A stretch of DNA of 64,000 bases from Ignavibacteriales bacterium (lineage in GTDB: Bacteria; Bacteroidota; Ignavibacteria; UBA10030), in NCBI GenBank assembly GCA_026390575.1, contig JAPLFR010000008.1, forward strand, positions 248,001 through 312,000. The letters are read 5' to 3'. Of this stretch, positions 10,601 to 19,392 are shown one piece after another. The position numbers and the translations under genes are program-made. The first letter of the stretch is position 1. Every line of letters begins with the position of its first letter. The notes below the pieces were generated by a model. The model had not been told where the DNA came from, did no database searches, and saw nothing but the letters and a program-made list of their open reading frames with translations.

Positions 10601-10685
10601 TTTTAAAAGAAATAAAAATGGTATAGTTGATTCTATTACAATTCATGAAAATGATAGAGATACTGAAGCAAAGAAAATTGAGTGA
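7641..10685 (+). CDS. large secreted alpha/beta hydrolase (prolyl-oligopeptidase/esterase type)
   Basis: The protein has 1014 residues with an N-terminal signal peptide (MRKFLDSK, hydrophobic core, ending near VNAQ), so it is exported. Residues about 25-210 look like a beta-sandwich or carbohydrate-binding-like module; the middle is an alpha/beta hydrolase domain with the nucleophile motif GESMGG (Ser483), a likely acid in HGDADKSVD (Asp555 or Asp557) and the base in GYGHEG (His589). About 400 more residues follow without a recognised fold. Domains of this type act as peptidases, feruloyl/acetyl esterases or PHB-depolymerase-like enzymes; the substrate is unclear. The gene sits alone inside a segment bounded by a 26-bp direct repeat that duplicates the end of comM, suggesting later acquisition. 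Confidence 0.85.
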   Translation: MRKFLDSKLFLFIALLFIMNFFVNAQQSLKNETRIPWADATGGFIRDWLMIGGFPAQGGIDTDFLQEHGGELNIQPVNGMTHKLQNGSTIEWKNYHSPYNYINFFDALKDINYNNITAYVYAKVNRPKDGKAVLSFGCTESNKIWINGKLAYSGNSSGSTAENYQIEVDMLKGENSILMKTVHGDWTWGFTFRIIEPESFSIVQDFKLTPSIVKSDAQNKLIIKTDRTLNPEIKKKDLQIKIVSGGGKIITQKTVKRGEELTFNTSDWPNGVFDVCFKSNDSRDQIITAYLYWYKGDALKEAKELISTIPKNPKSQDELVHTMLADMIWDRIGTDLNKVDSSKILSIYSPLLEYEDLKLNKPGKISSIRPNGFVRLAYRDEIDNAPQFCRAYLPMNYDPQKKWPLVIYLHGYNPANPVYVKWWSVDSRHSNVSDKYPVIYMEPLGRGNTSYLGIGELDILRCVEMAKQSFNVDEERIYLKGESMGGGGTWNVGTRHPDIFAAIAPVYGGWDYHVNMDEQQLAKLTERERFYRERNSSFAQADAMLTTPIFVFHGDADKSVDVKNSRYVLSMMQRWGYDIRYREFPGYGHEGIDLINDQLIPWFLEHKINANPSKVRVRSAYLKSASAHWVKVTQRNNPFSFIEAEAEVLNNHTIRLSTENVLAVELSPKSPLVDIERPVKVIWNISDIREVKLENGKINLWFQNYRPGQLNKNPKREGPISDVTVTPFAVVIGTISNDSLMVKLCNQKAQEFINGWKDWQKFEPRVFKDTELTDEDMKKYSLILYGGADANLVTKILSSKIPLKISSNEIEIAGKIFLTKDACVQMVYPHPLNAERYVTIIGATSMAGMYLFQQRNEDYDFFIQDGCIPNGRLGRPMNKLYIARGIFDYNWLINDKIIDVGDPELRKNSPVRKVLPDLTTVIENLPQIDLHIYKMLTGKYEIQPGVNVIIFVDHDKLMAKGPDGQQVQLIPASETEYFIDVFDMQLDFKRNKNGIVDSITIHENDRDTEAKKIE

Positions 10686-10739
10686 TAAATAATTATTAAC
10701 TGCGCGGCTTTTTATGGATTACAGAATACTTTTGGCTAA

Positions 10740-10765
10740 AGAAGTTTCTATGCAATCTAACTAAT
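10740..10765 (+). repeat. 26-bp direct repeat, copy 2
   Basis: Exact second copy of the sequence at 7507-7532. Here it is non-coding, 27 bp before the start of the small secreted protein gene. It resembles the empty-site sequence left on the far side of an inserted segment. Confidence 0.85.
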
Positions 10766-10791
10766 CATCAACTTATCATAAGGAATAAATT

Positions 10792-11199
10792 ATGAAGAAA
10801 TCACTTATTACAATGCTTGCTGTTTTCATTGTCAGCGGATTCGCGCTGGCACAACAAAATGGAAAACAAATCACAGTTGTTGGCGAAGTTGTTGAATCTC
10901 AATGTTACATCACTGGTTTGAATGGACCGGGCAAAGGACTTTCGCACAAAGAATGTGCCCTCAAGTGCGCCAAAGGAGGAATTCCGTTAAGCATTCTCGA
11001 AGATAAAACAGGAACACTCTATTTAACGGGGCAATCGAAAAAGGCGATGGCTGGGACGAGCGAATTATTGATCCCATTTGTTGCTGAGAAAGTCAAAGTT
11101 ACCGGTCGGCTGTTTGAAAAAGGCGGAATGAAAATGCTGCTCATCAGTAAAGTGGATAAGATAGGTGAAGAGAATAAGAAGCAGGAAGAAAAGAAATAA
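10792..11199 (+). CDS. small secreted Cys/His protein of unknown function
   Basis: This 135-residue protein has a clear signal peptide (MKKSLITMLAVFIVSGFALA, cleavage near AQQ) and an AGGA ribosome-binding site 8 bp before ATG. The mature part is one compact OB-like beta domain with Cys38, His52, Cys55 and Cys59 (ESQCYIT and SHKECALKCAKGG), suited to binding a metal or forming a disulfide. The C-terminus is Lys/Glu-rich. Similar short periplasmic proteins are common in this bacterial group but have no assigned role. A strong terminator follows at 11235. Confidence 0.8.
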   Translation: MKKSLITMLAVFIVSGFALAQQNGKQITVVGEVVESQCYITGLNGPGKGLSHKECALKCAKGGIPLSILEDKTGTLYLTGQSKKAMAGTSELLIPFVAEKVKVTGRLFEKGGMKMLLISKVDKIGEENKKQEEKK

Positions 11200-11234
11200 A
11201 TTATTTTATTCTCACCTTAATATAATAGTTCTCA

Positions 11235-11262
11235 AAAAGGCGGCTTGTGCCGCCTTTTCTAT
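11235..11262 (+). terminator. rho-independent terminator
   Basis: Perfect 10-bp stem AAAAGGCGGC / GCCGCCTTTT around a TTGT loop (11235-11258), followed by a T-rich tail. It lies 36 bp after the stop codon of the small secreted protein gene. With its A and T tracts on both sides the hairpin could work in either direction, but the only adjacent upstream gene is on the plus strand. Confidence 0.9.
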
Positions 11263-11271
11263 TTTGTAAGC

Positions 11272-11320
11272 AAGTGACCGTCACTTTCTACGTTTGAGCT
11301 CAGTGAAGTGACGGTCACTT
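11272..11320. repeat. GTGACCGTCAC-type inverted repeat (copy a)
   Basis: A perfect 15-bp inverted repeat, AAGTGACCGTCACTT (11272-11286) and AAGTGACGGTCACTT (11306-11320), separated by 19 bases. Each arm is itself nearly palindromic. The same design with the same loop length recurs at 15697-15745, and related versions occur between 31.7 and 34.7 kb. It ends 54 bp before the dusB start. Confidence 0.85.
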
Positions 11321-11374
11321 TTCATTTCATTGTAACTGCTTCATGGTTTTTGTATATTTGACCAAGTGATATTT

Positions 11375-12385
11375 ATGCGTATCGGCACAATTGACATAGA
11401 AAAACCATTGCTTCTGGCACCCATGGAAGACGTGACAGATCAGGCGTTTCGCATCGTCTGCAAACGTCTTGGCGCGGATATCGTATTTACGGAATTCGTC
11501 AACTCTGAAGGACTTGTCCGCAATTCATTAAAGACAAAAAAGAAAATGGATTTTCGTGAAGAAGAACGTCCGTTTGGAATTCAAATTTATGGCGGTGAAG
11601 AGCCTTCTATGGAAGGCGCAGCGAGCATTGCTGAAAGCCTTCATCCTAATATCATAGACATCAACTGTGGATGCTGGGTGCGTAATGTTGTTGGATGCGG
11701 CGCTGGTTCCGGACTCTTGCGCGATATTCCCAAAATGGAACGTATCATCTCAGCTGTTATAAAGACCGTCAAATTGCCGGTGACTGTAAAAACTCGTCTC
11801 GGTTGGGATGCCGAATCAATTAAGATCGTTGAGATTGCTCGGATGGTTGAACAGACCGGTGCAGCAGCACTCACGATTCATTGCCGAACACGATCTCAAG
11901 CACACAAGGGTGATGCGGATTTTTCCTGGATTCCGAAAGTGAAGTCGGCCGTTTCAATCCCAATTATTGCGAATGGTTCGCTCGATACACCACAGAAGAT
12001 CGTTCAGGCATTTCAGGAGACAGGTTGCGATGGAGTGATGATTGGGCGCGGCGCTATTGAGAATCCATGGATATATCAGCAGACAAAACATTTCCTCACT
12101 ACAAATACACTTCTTCCGGCTCCAACAGTTGAAGAGCGATTCCGTGTTCTGATCGAACATCTCAAACTTTCAACTGAATGTAAAGGTGAGCGGAAGGGTG
12201 TCATTGAATTCCGAAAACACTACAGTGGTTACCTTAAAGGATTATACGGTGCATCAAAGGTGCGGCAGGAGATGATGCAGTATTTCGATCTGGAACCAGC
12301 AGTGCAGCGATTATTCCAATATAAGGAATATCTTCTCGCATACGCCGCTGTACAAACGAATTCGGGTACTATGGAAGCAGCTTGA
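11375..12385 (+). CDS. dusB: tRNA-dihydrouridine synthase, DusB type
   Basis: FMN-dependent enzyme reducing uridines in tRNA D-loops. The TIM-barrel start LLLAPMEDVTDQAFR is typical of DusB, followed by TEFVNSEGL, the catalytic Cys region DINCGCW, PVTVKTRLGW, HCRTRSQ and DGVMIGRGAIENPW. The usual Pro after the catalytic Cys (GCP) is Trp here. I chose the ATG at 11375, where family similarity begins; an in-frame GTG at 11366 would add three residues. The stop codon is directly adjacent to the polX start codon, so translation is probably coupled. Confidence 0.94.
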   Translation: MRIGTIDIEKPLLLAPMEDVTDQAFRIVCKRLGADIVFTEFVNSEGLVRNSLKTKKKMDFREEERPFGIQIYGGEEPSMEGAASIAESLHPNIIDINCGCWVRNVVGCGAGSGLLRDIPKMERIISAVIKTVKLPVTVKTRLGWDAESIKIVEIARMVEQTGAAALTIHCRTRSQAHKGDADFSWIPKVKSAVSIPIIANGSLDTPQKIVQAFQETGCDGVMIGRGAIENPWIYQQTKHFLTTNTLLPAPTVEERFRVLIEHLKLSTECKGERKGVIEFRKHYSGYLKGLYGASKVRQEMMQYFDLEPAVQRLFQYKEYLLAYAAVQTNSGTMEAA

Positions 12386-14128
12386 ATGGATAAAAAGCGT
12401 GTTATTGAAATATTAGACGAGATTGGAACTCTTCTTGAATTAACAGGAGAAAATCCTTTCCGGTCACGCGCATATCATAACGGCGCACAAGTTGTCAGCG
12501 GATTAACAAATGATCTTAATGAACTTATCCAGCATGGATCACTCACTTCAATCAAAGGCATTGGTCAAGGACTTGCAGATACTATTACGGAACTCATGCA
12601 AACGGGGAAGACTAAAATGCATGAAGAACTCCGTGCGAAGATTCCGTCCGGAGTGCTGGAGATGCTTCGCATACAAGGTTTAGGCCCAAAGAAGATAAAA
12701 ATTCTATACGAAAAATTAAATATCAAATCCATTGCTGAATTACGAGAGGCCTGCAATCAACAGCGGCTTCGTTCTGTAGAAGGATTCGGCGCAAAGACAG
12801 AAGAGAATATTCTTAAAAATATCGATCATTTTGAACGAAGCAGCGACAAACATTTATATCCTCAAGCGTTTGAATCCGCAGAACGGATAATCTCGCTGCT
12901 GAAAAAAATAAAGGGAGTGAAGCAATGCAACTATGCTGGCAGTCTCCGACGGCGGAAAGAAATAATTGGAGATATTGATATTCTCGTAAGTGCTCCGGAT
13001 AAAGCACGCGGAGCAATTATGTCGGCATTTACGAAGCAGGAAGATGTTGACGCAATCGTTGCAACTGGTGACACAAAAGCCACCGTTATCCTGAAGAATG
13101 GAATACAATGCGATCTTCGGATTGTATCAGATAAAGAATATCCATTTGCGTTGAACTATTTCACTGGAAGCAAGGAACATAATGTGGAAATGCGGTCACT
13201 GGCACGCAAGCAAGGTTTGAGTCTTAATGAATACAGTTTTACACGAATTGAAGAGTCCAAAACAGGAAAAGCGGGCAAACAGATTCCTTCATGTATTACG
13301 GAAGCAGAAATCTACAAAACTTTGGGACTTCATTACATCCCGCCGGAACTTCGAGAAAATACTGGCGAGATAGAATTCGCAAAAAAACATGTCATTCCGA
13401 AACTCATTGATCTTAACGATCTTCGAGGAACATTTCATTGTCATACGACCGATAGTGATGGGTTGAATACGCTTGAGCAAATGGTTGAAGCGGCAAAGAA
13501 GTTTGGTTGGGAATATCTTGGAATCGCAGATCATAGTCAGGCAGCAGCGTATGCGGGTGGTCTTTCTCCAGAGAAAGTCCATAAGCAGATGAAACAAATT
13601 GATCGGATGAACGAGAAGTATCCAAACTTTCGGATATTCAAAGGGACGGAATGCGACATTCTTTCTGACGGTTCCATGGATTACAATGATAAATTGCTTT
13701 CAGAATTCGACTATGTCGTTGCATCCATCCATAACAAGTTCAAAATGACTGAAGAAGAAGCGACAAAACGAGTTATTAAAGCTCTCAAGAATAAATATGT
13801 GACAATGCTCGGGCATCCAACAGGCAGACTTTTACTCCAGCGTGAAGGATATCCTATAAACATGCCGGAAATTATTGCCGCCGCTGCTGATTATGGTAAG
13901 GCAATTGAAATCAATGCGCACCCAATGCGTCTTGATCTGGATTGGCGTTTTCTGAAGTACGCAAAAGAAAAAGGAGTTCCCATTTTCATCAATCCAGATG
14001 CCCACAATGTTGAGGGGCTTCAAGACGTCCGGTACGGCGTGGGAATTGCTCGTAAGGGTTGGCTTGAGCCAAAAGATGTGGTAAATTCATGGAGTCTTCA
14101 TCAAGTATCCAATTATCTTAAAAGATAG
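12386..14128 (+). CDS. polX: family X DNA polymerase with PHP domain (PolX)
   Basis: A 580-residue protein with the bacterial PolX architecture. The N-terminal helix-hairpin-helix region (residues 1-150; [29 protein letters not shown]) contacts DNA. The pol-beta palm carries the acidic pair in GDIDILVS. The C-terminal PHP domain (about 340-575) has the metal-binding motifs [33 protein letters not shown] and NPDAHN. Known PolX enzymes fill short gaps in base-excision repair, and the PHP domain gives 3'-5' exonuclease and AP-site activity. The nearby nth gene (endonuclease III) fits a base-excision-repair role. Confidence 0.94.
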   Translation: MDKKRVIEILDEIGTLLELTGENPFRSRAYHNGAQVVSGLTNDLNELIQHGSLTSIKGIGQGLADTITELMQTGKTKMHEELRAKIPSGVLEMLRIQGLGPKKIKILYEKLNIKSIAELREACNQQRLRSVEGFGAKTEENILKNIDHFERSSDKHLYPQAFESAERIISLLKKIKGVKQCNYAGSLRRRKEIIGDIDILVSAPDKARGAIMSAFTKQEDVDAIVATGDTKATVILKNGIQCDLRIVSDKEYPFALNYFTGSKEHNVEMRSLARKQGLSLNEYSFTRIEESKTGKAGKQIPSCITEAEIYKTLGLHYIPPELRENTGEIEFAKKHVIPKLIDLNDLRGTFHCHTTDSDGLNTLEQMVEAAKKFGWEYLGIADHSQAAAYAGGLSPEKVHKQMKQIDRMNEKYPNFRIFKGTECDILSDGSMDYNDKLLSEFDYVVASIHNKFKMTEEEATKRVIKALKNKYVTMLGHPTGRLLLQREGYPINMPEIIAAAADYGKAIEINAHPMRLDLDWRFLKYAKEKGVPIFINPDAHNVEGLQDVRYGVGIARKGWLEPKDVVNSWSLHQVSNYLKR

Positions 14129-14139
14129 GGAGAAGAACA

Positions 14140-15072
14140 ATGAGCATATACGAAGTGCTTTCTCTTGATATTCCGATTCTTTCTTATTCGGTACTTCATC
14201 AACCCCGTAAGACTGTAACCGTAAAAGAATACGCGAAATCATTGCTGGGATTTCGCACAGAATTAAAGGAAGAATCGGAAAAAATTCAAACGACCTGGCA
14301 GAATTATTTATTCGAATTGACAGCAAAGACTGTCCAGACTACAAGAGGAAATTTATCACAATTTTTATCTACACCGATCCAATCGGATACTGGTGACATT
14401 CAACACATTATTGGCGATCAATTTGTTCAAACAACGGAACAACTTTTACCGAAAATAAATTATGGTTTGATGGAAGGATATGACGGCAGGTTTCTCATCG
14501 AAGCGCCGCAAGTAGAGATTCCAAAAGCGAGAGCACTTGGAGGAAGATCATTCTTCCAAAACATTGGATTTAAAATTGGCAGAAACAACTCTGCGGTCTT
14601 TGAATCCCTGTATTTCATACACGGAGGCTCTAATCTCGACATCCTTGAGCATCTGGTCCGCAAGAGTATAGGTGTTTATAATTCTTCACATGGGACAAAG
14701 GTCAACCAATCAGCCGTATTGGCCTGTTCTGTGTACAATCTTTTATTTCTGGATGGCAGCTTTGAGCGAAACATAGATCGTTTTGAGCTTCAAGTGAGAT
14801 GTGCTAAAGGGAAGGAATCTTATGAATCATTCAATAAGGAATTAATTGAAGCAATGAAGATTTTTCGTCTGGAGGTACACGATTTAAACGTCTCTGTCTG
14901 GCAGAAAAAGCTTGGACTAGGAATAGGAGAGGAGTATATTCTTCGCATCAGAACGAAAGATCGTTCAACTCTGCGTACGGCTATTACTGTCCTTCAAAAA
15001 CTTGTTAAAGGAAAAGGCCTTATAGCCAATTCACTCGGAGCAGGAATCTGGTTAGCGAAAGAAATTTTCTGA
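14140..15072 (+). CDS. conserved-looking protein of unknown function
   Basis: I do not recognise this 310-residue protein. It has no signal peptide or membrane segment and no obvious nucleotide or metal motif. Visible features are a basic N-terminal part with LLGFRTELKEESEKIQTTW, a central GGRSFFQNIGFKIGRN block and a C-terminal mixed alpha/beta part ending GAGIWLAKEIF. A ribosome-binding site (AGGGAGAAG) precedes the ATG. It lies 11 bp after polX and 6 bp before the nth ATG, so it is in the same repair-gene transcript. A DNA-repair or nucleic-acid role is only suggested by position. Confidence 0.7.
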   Translation: MSIYEVLSLDIPILSYSVLHQPRKTVTVKEYAKSLLGFRTELKEESEKIQTTWQNYLFELTAKTVQTTRGNLSQFLSTPIQSDTGDIQHIIGDQFVQTTEQLLPKINYGLMEGYDGRFLIEAPQVEIPKARALGGRSFFQNIGFKIGRNNSAVFESLYFIHGGSNLDILEHLVRKSIGVYNSSHGTKVNQSAVLACSVYNLLFLDGSFERNIDRFELQVRCAKGKESYESFNKELIEAMKIFRLEVHDLNVSVWQKKLGLGIGEEYILRIRTKDRSTLRTAITVLQKLVKGKGLIANSLGAGIWLAKEIF

Positions 15073-15078
15073 GGATTG

Positions 15079-15702
15079 ATGAAAGCAAGAACAAATATAC
15101 TAATTGCACGCCTTAAAAAAGAATTTCCACAAGCTCGAACAGCTCTGGAATATTCTAATCCGCTGCAGCTGCTCATTTCTACTATTTTGTCGGCACAATG
15201 CACAGATGTTCGTGTTAATATAATTACTCCGGCTCTCTTTGCTAAATATCGCTCAGTAAATGATTTTGCAAAAGCTGATAGAAGTGAATTAGAGACGGAA
15301 ATTAAATCGACAGGCTTTTATCGGATGAAAGCAAAACATATTATTGATGCGAGTAATGCAATTATTGAACAATTTGGAGGTCAAGTTCCTAAGACGATGG
15401 ATGAGATACTATCTCTTCCCGGAGTAGGAAGGAAGACAGCAAATTGTGTTCTTGGCGGCGCATATGGCATTCAAAGCGGAATTGTAGTCGATACACATGT
15501 TATTCGATTAGCAAATCGACTTGGTTTAACAAAAAATGATGCTCCAGAAAAAATTGAACAAGACTTGATGAAACTTATACCAAAGAGAGAATGGTACCGG
15601 TTCAGCAATTTACTCATTCTCCATGGTCGTAAGACATGTAAAGCAAGAAAACCACTGTGCGAAAGATGCGTTCTCTCTAACATTTGTCCATCGAGTAAGT
15701 GA
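15079..15702 (+). CDS. nth: endonuclease III (DNA glycosylase/AP lyase)
   Basis: Base-excision-repair enzyme removing oxidised pyrimidines and cutting at AP sites. The 207-residue protein has the helix-hairpin-helix LPGVGRKTAN with the catalytic Lys, the catalytic Asp in VVDTHVIRLANRLG, and the C-terminal 4Fe-4S site spaced C-x6-C-x2-C-x5-C (CKARKPLCERCVLSNIC). I chose the ATG at 15079; a TTG lies one codon earlier. The stop codon TGA lies inside the first arm of a palindromic repeat (15697-15711), so the repeat sets the C-terminus of the protein. Confidence 0.95.
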   Translation: MKARTNILIARLKKEFPQARTALEYSNPLQLLISTILSAQCTDVRVNIITPALFAKYRSVNDFAKADRSELETEIKSTGFYRMKAKHIIDASNAIIEQFGGQVPKTMDEILSLPGVGRKTANCVLGGAYGIQSGIVVDTHVIRLANRLGLTKNDAPEKIEQDLMKLIPKREWYRFSNLLILHGRKTCKARKPLCERCVLSNICPSSK

Positions 15703-15745
15703 CCGTCACTTACAATTGATCAGCTATGTAAAGTGATGGTCATTT
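15697..15745. repeat. GTGACCGTCAC-type inverted repeat (copy b), overlaps nth stop
   Basis: Arms AAGTGACCGTCACTT (15697-15711) and AAGTGATGGTCATTT (15731-15745), two mismatches between them, with a 19-base loop. The size and loop length match the copy at 11272. The TGA inside the first arm (15700-15702) is the nth stop codon. Confidence 0.8.
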
Positions 15746-15767
15746 TGCACTAATTAAAGGAAACCAA

Positions 15768-16322
15768 ATGAATTACAATGATGCATTCAATCTAATGCAC
15801 GAATACACAAAGAGCGATGCACTCCGAAAACATATGTATGCCGTTGAAGCGGCAATGCGAACCTATGCACGAAAATTTGGAGAAGACGAAGAAACGTGGG
15901 CGATAGTCGGTGTTCTCCATGATTTTGACTATGAGAAATATCCTATTATTCCGGAGCATCCATTTAAAGGATCTGAAATTCTAAAGGAAAAGGGATATTC
16001 TGAAGATGTTCGAAATGCGATACTCGGCCATGCGAGTTTTACAAATGTACACCGTGACTCACAGATGGCAAAGGTTCTCTACGCGTGCGACGAGCTCTGC
16101 GGTTTCATCGCTGCTGTAGCTGTTATACGACCAAACAAGATTGCAGATTTGGAAGTATCTTCCGTAAAGAAAAAACTCAAAGATAAATCCTTTGCAAAAA
16201 ATGTAAGCAGGGAGGATATCGATTTAGGTATCAAGGAGTTAGGTATTCCACTTGAAGAACATATAAAGTTTGTTATTGAAGCAATGAAGGCAGATGCAGA
16301 AAAACTTGGACTAAAACCATAA
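15768..16322 (+). CDS. HD-domain phosphohydrolase
   Basis: A 184-residue protein with HD-superfamily metal-binding features: His22 in LRKHMYAVEAAM, the HD doublet in VGVLHDFDYEKYP, a His in ILGHASFTNV and a later Asp in ACDELCGF. This order resembles small HD hydrolases acting on nucleotides or related phosphoesters; the substrate is unknown. It has a good AAAGGA ribosome-binding site 8 bp before the ATG. The gene stands alone between the palindromic repeat after nth and convergent hairpins at 16352-16409. Confidence 0.85.
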   Translation: MNYNDAFNLMHEYTKSDALRKHMYAVEAAMRTYARKFGEDEETWAIVGVLHDFDYEKYPIIPEHPFKGSEILKEKGYSEDVRNAILGHASFTNVHRDSQMAKVLYACDELCGFIAAVAVIRPNKIADLEVSSVKKKLKDKSFAKNVSREDIDLGIKELGIPLEEHIKFVIEAMKADAEKLGLKP

Positions 16323-16351
16323 CTAAATTGTTTTCAATAATCTTCAGTAGT

Positions 16352-16409
16352 CGAATGCTTTAGCATTCGGAATTTAGATTTATCCTCGTCACGCGATCTG
16401 AAGATCGCG
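16352..16409. repeat. two palindromes between convergent genes
   Basis: Hairpin 16352-16369 has arms CGAATGC/GCATTCG and loop TTTA. Hairpin 16392-16409 has arms CGCGATCT/AGATCGCG and loop GA. They lie between the HD-domain gene and the convergent tyrosine phenol-lyase gene, and could act as terminators for both, but neither has a clear T tract. In style (paired short palindromes) they resemble the other dispersed repeats of the window. Confidence 0.65.
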
Positions 16410-16419
16410 ACTTTCATAA

Positions 16420-17856
<1,437 letters not shown>

Positions 17857-17921
17857 TCAAATTATATCCAAGCAGATGTAATCTTGCATTTCTATGCTTG
17901 TTCACCTATCTTCAGACAAGC

Positions 17922-19379
17922 ATGATCACAGCAAAGACATTAGACAAAATCAGGTCGCTTGCCGGCAAAGAGAATTTCTTTGATTCTCCTGAACACAAGA
18001 GAGTCTATTCCTATGATGGAACGCCGCTGGTGAGTCAATTACCGACTGCAATCGTACGGCCGCAAACAAAAGAGCAGCTCTCCGCCCTCGTCCAGCTGGC
18101 AAATAACGAACAATTCGCTTTGGTACCGCGTGGATCGGGCACAGGCCTGAGCGGTGGTTCAATTCCCACGGAAGATTCCATTGTAGTTCTGACAAATCAT
18201 TGGAATAGCATTATCGAAATTGATGAGAAAAATCTTGCAACTTGGGTCGAACCAGGTGTTTTGACCGCACAACTACAAACAGCGGTTGAATCAATTGGTT
18301 TGTTCTATCCGCCAGATCCGGGAAGTGCTGCGATCTCAACGATCGGCGGTAATGTTGCAGAGAATGCCGGCGGATTGCGCGGTTTGAAATATGGTGTAAC
18401 AAAGAATTACGTGCTTGGGATGGAAGTTGTTTTACCAAATGGGCAAATACTGCAGCTCGGAGGAAAATCTGTCAAAGATGTTGCCGGATACAATTTGAAA
18501 GATTTCTTGATTGGTTCAGAAGGCACTCTCGGGATTTTTACGAGAATTCTTTTGAAACTTATTCCCAAACCCGAGACCTCGAGTACGATGCTTGTTTTTT
18601 TTGATAAACTTGCTGATGCCGGAGAAACTGTCGCTGATATCATCGCTTCTCGTATCAGTCCGGCTACGCTGGAATTCTTGGATAACACAACAATCAATTG
18701 TGTTGAGAAGTATGCTCATTTGAATCTTCCGACAAACATCGAAGCCTTGTTGTTGATCGAACTCGATGGACATCCCGTCGTCGTTCAAGAGGATACAGAA
18801 AAGATTTCTATCTTGTGCAGGAAACATAAGGCCAGTGAGTTTAAGATTGCACAGAATGCTGAAGAAGCCATGAAACTCCGAAGTGCGCGCAAAGTTGCAT
18901 TTTCCGCCCTTGCTCGGGTCAAGCCAACGACCATTTTGGAAGATGCCACTGTTCCAAGAAGTGAAATGGTAGTGATGCTGGATCGAATACAATCAATTGT
19001 CCGGAAATATGGATTGCTGTTTGGTAATTTTGGTCATGCTGGTGATGGGAATTTACACCCGACCTGTTTAACAGACGAGCGAGATTCTTCAGAAATACGC
19101 CGTGCCGAAAATGCATTCAATGAGATCTTTACTGAAGCAGTAAAGCTTGGAGGGACGATCAGCGGAGAGCATGGAATCGGTCTGGCGAAACGGCAATTTC
19201 TGGAGAAATTGACTCCGCCTCCAGCCATTGAAATGATGCGGCGTATCAAAAAATCTATCGACCCGAATTCTGTACTAAATCCCGGAAAGATATTTTCGCT
19301 CAAACCTCATTGTGAAGGTCCTATGCCGAAGAACGCGGCACAAATCAAACAATATCTTGACGCGGGAGCATTCACGTAA
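17922..19379 (+). CDS. glcD: FAD-linked oxidase, glycolate oxidase GlcD type
   Basis: Flavoprotein of the VAO/PCMH superfamily oxidising 2-hydroxy acids such as glycolate or D-lactate. The FAD-binding region has PRGSGTGLSGGSIP, the long PPDPGSAAISTIGGNVAENAGG block and GSEGTLGIFT. The C-terminal domain has the active-site GNFGHAGDGNLHP and GEHGIGLAKR. I chose the ATG at 17922 (485 residues); the frame extends back eight codons to a TTG. The next gene encodes the Fe-S partner, so together they probably form a membrane-associated dehydrogenase. The exact hydroxy acid cannot be told. Confidence 0.9.
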   Translation: MITAKTLDKIRSLAGKENFFDSPEHKRVYSYDGTPLVSQLPTAIVRPQTKEQLSALVQLANNEQFALVPRGSGTGLSGGSIPTEDSIVVLTNHWNSIIEIDEKNLATWVEPGVLTAQLQTAVESIGLFYPPDPGSAAISTIGGNVAENAGGLRGLKYGVTKNYVLGMEVVLPNGQILQLGGKSVKDVAGYNLKDFLIGSEGTLGIFTRILLKLIPKPETSSTMLVFFDKLADAGETVADIIASRISPATLEFLDNTTINCVEKYAHLNLPTNIEALLLIELDGHPVVVQEDTEKISILCRKHKASEFKIAQNAEEAMKLRSARKVAFSALARVKPTTILEDATVPRSEMVVMLDRIQSIVRKYGLLFGNFGHAGDGNLHPTCLTDERDSSEIRRAENAFNEIFTEAVKLGGTISGEHGIGLAKRQFLEKLTPPPAIEMMRRIKKSIDPNSVLNPGKIFSLKPHCEGPMPKNAAQIKQYLDAGAFT

Positions 19380-19392
19380 ATAGCATAGATGT

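Noticed and set aside
18516-18992. 158-codon ORF antisense to glcD
   Set aside because: Shadow of the strongly supported flavoprotein gene; no family features.
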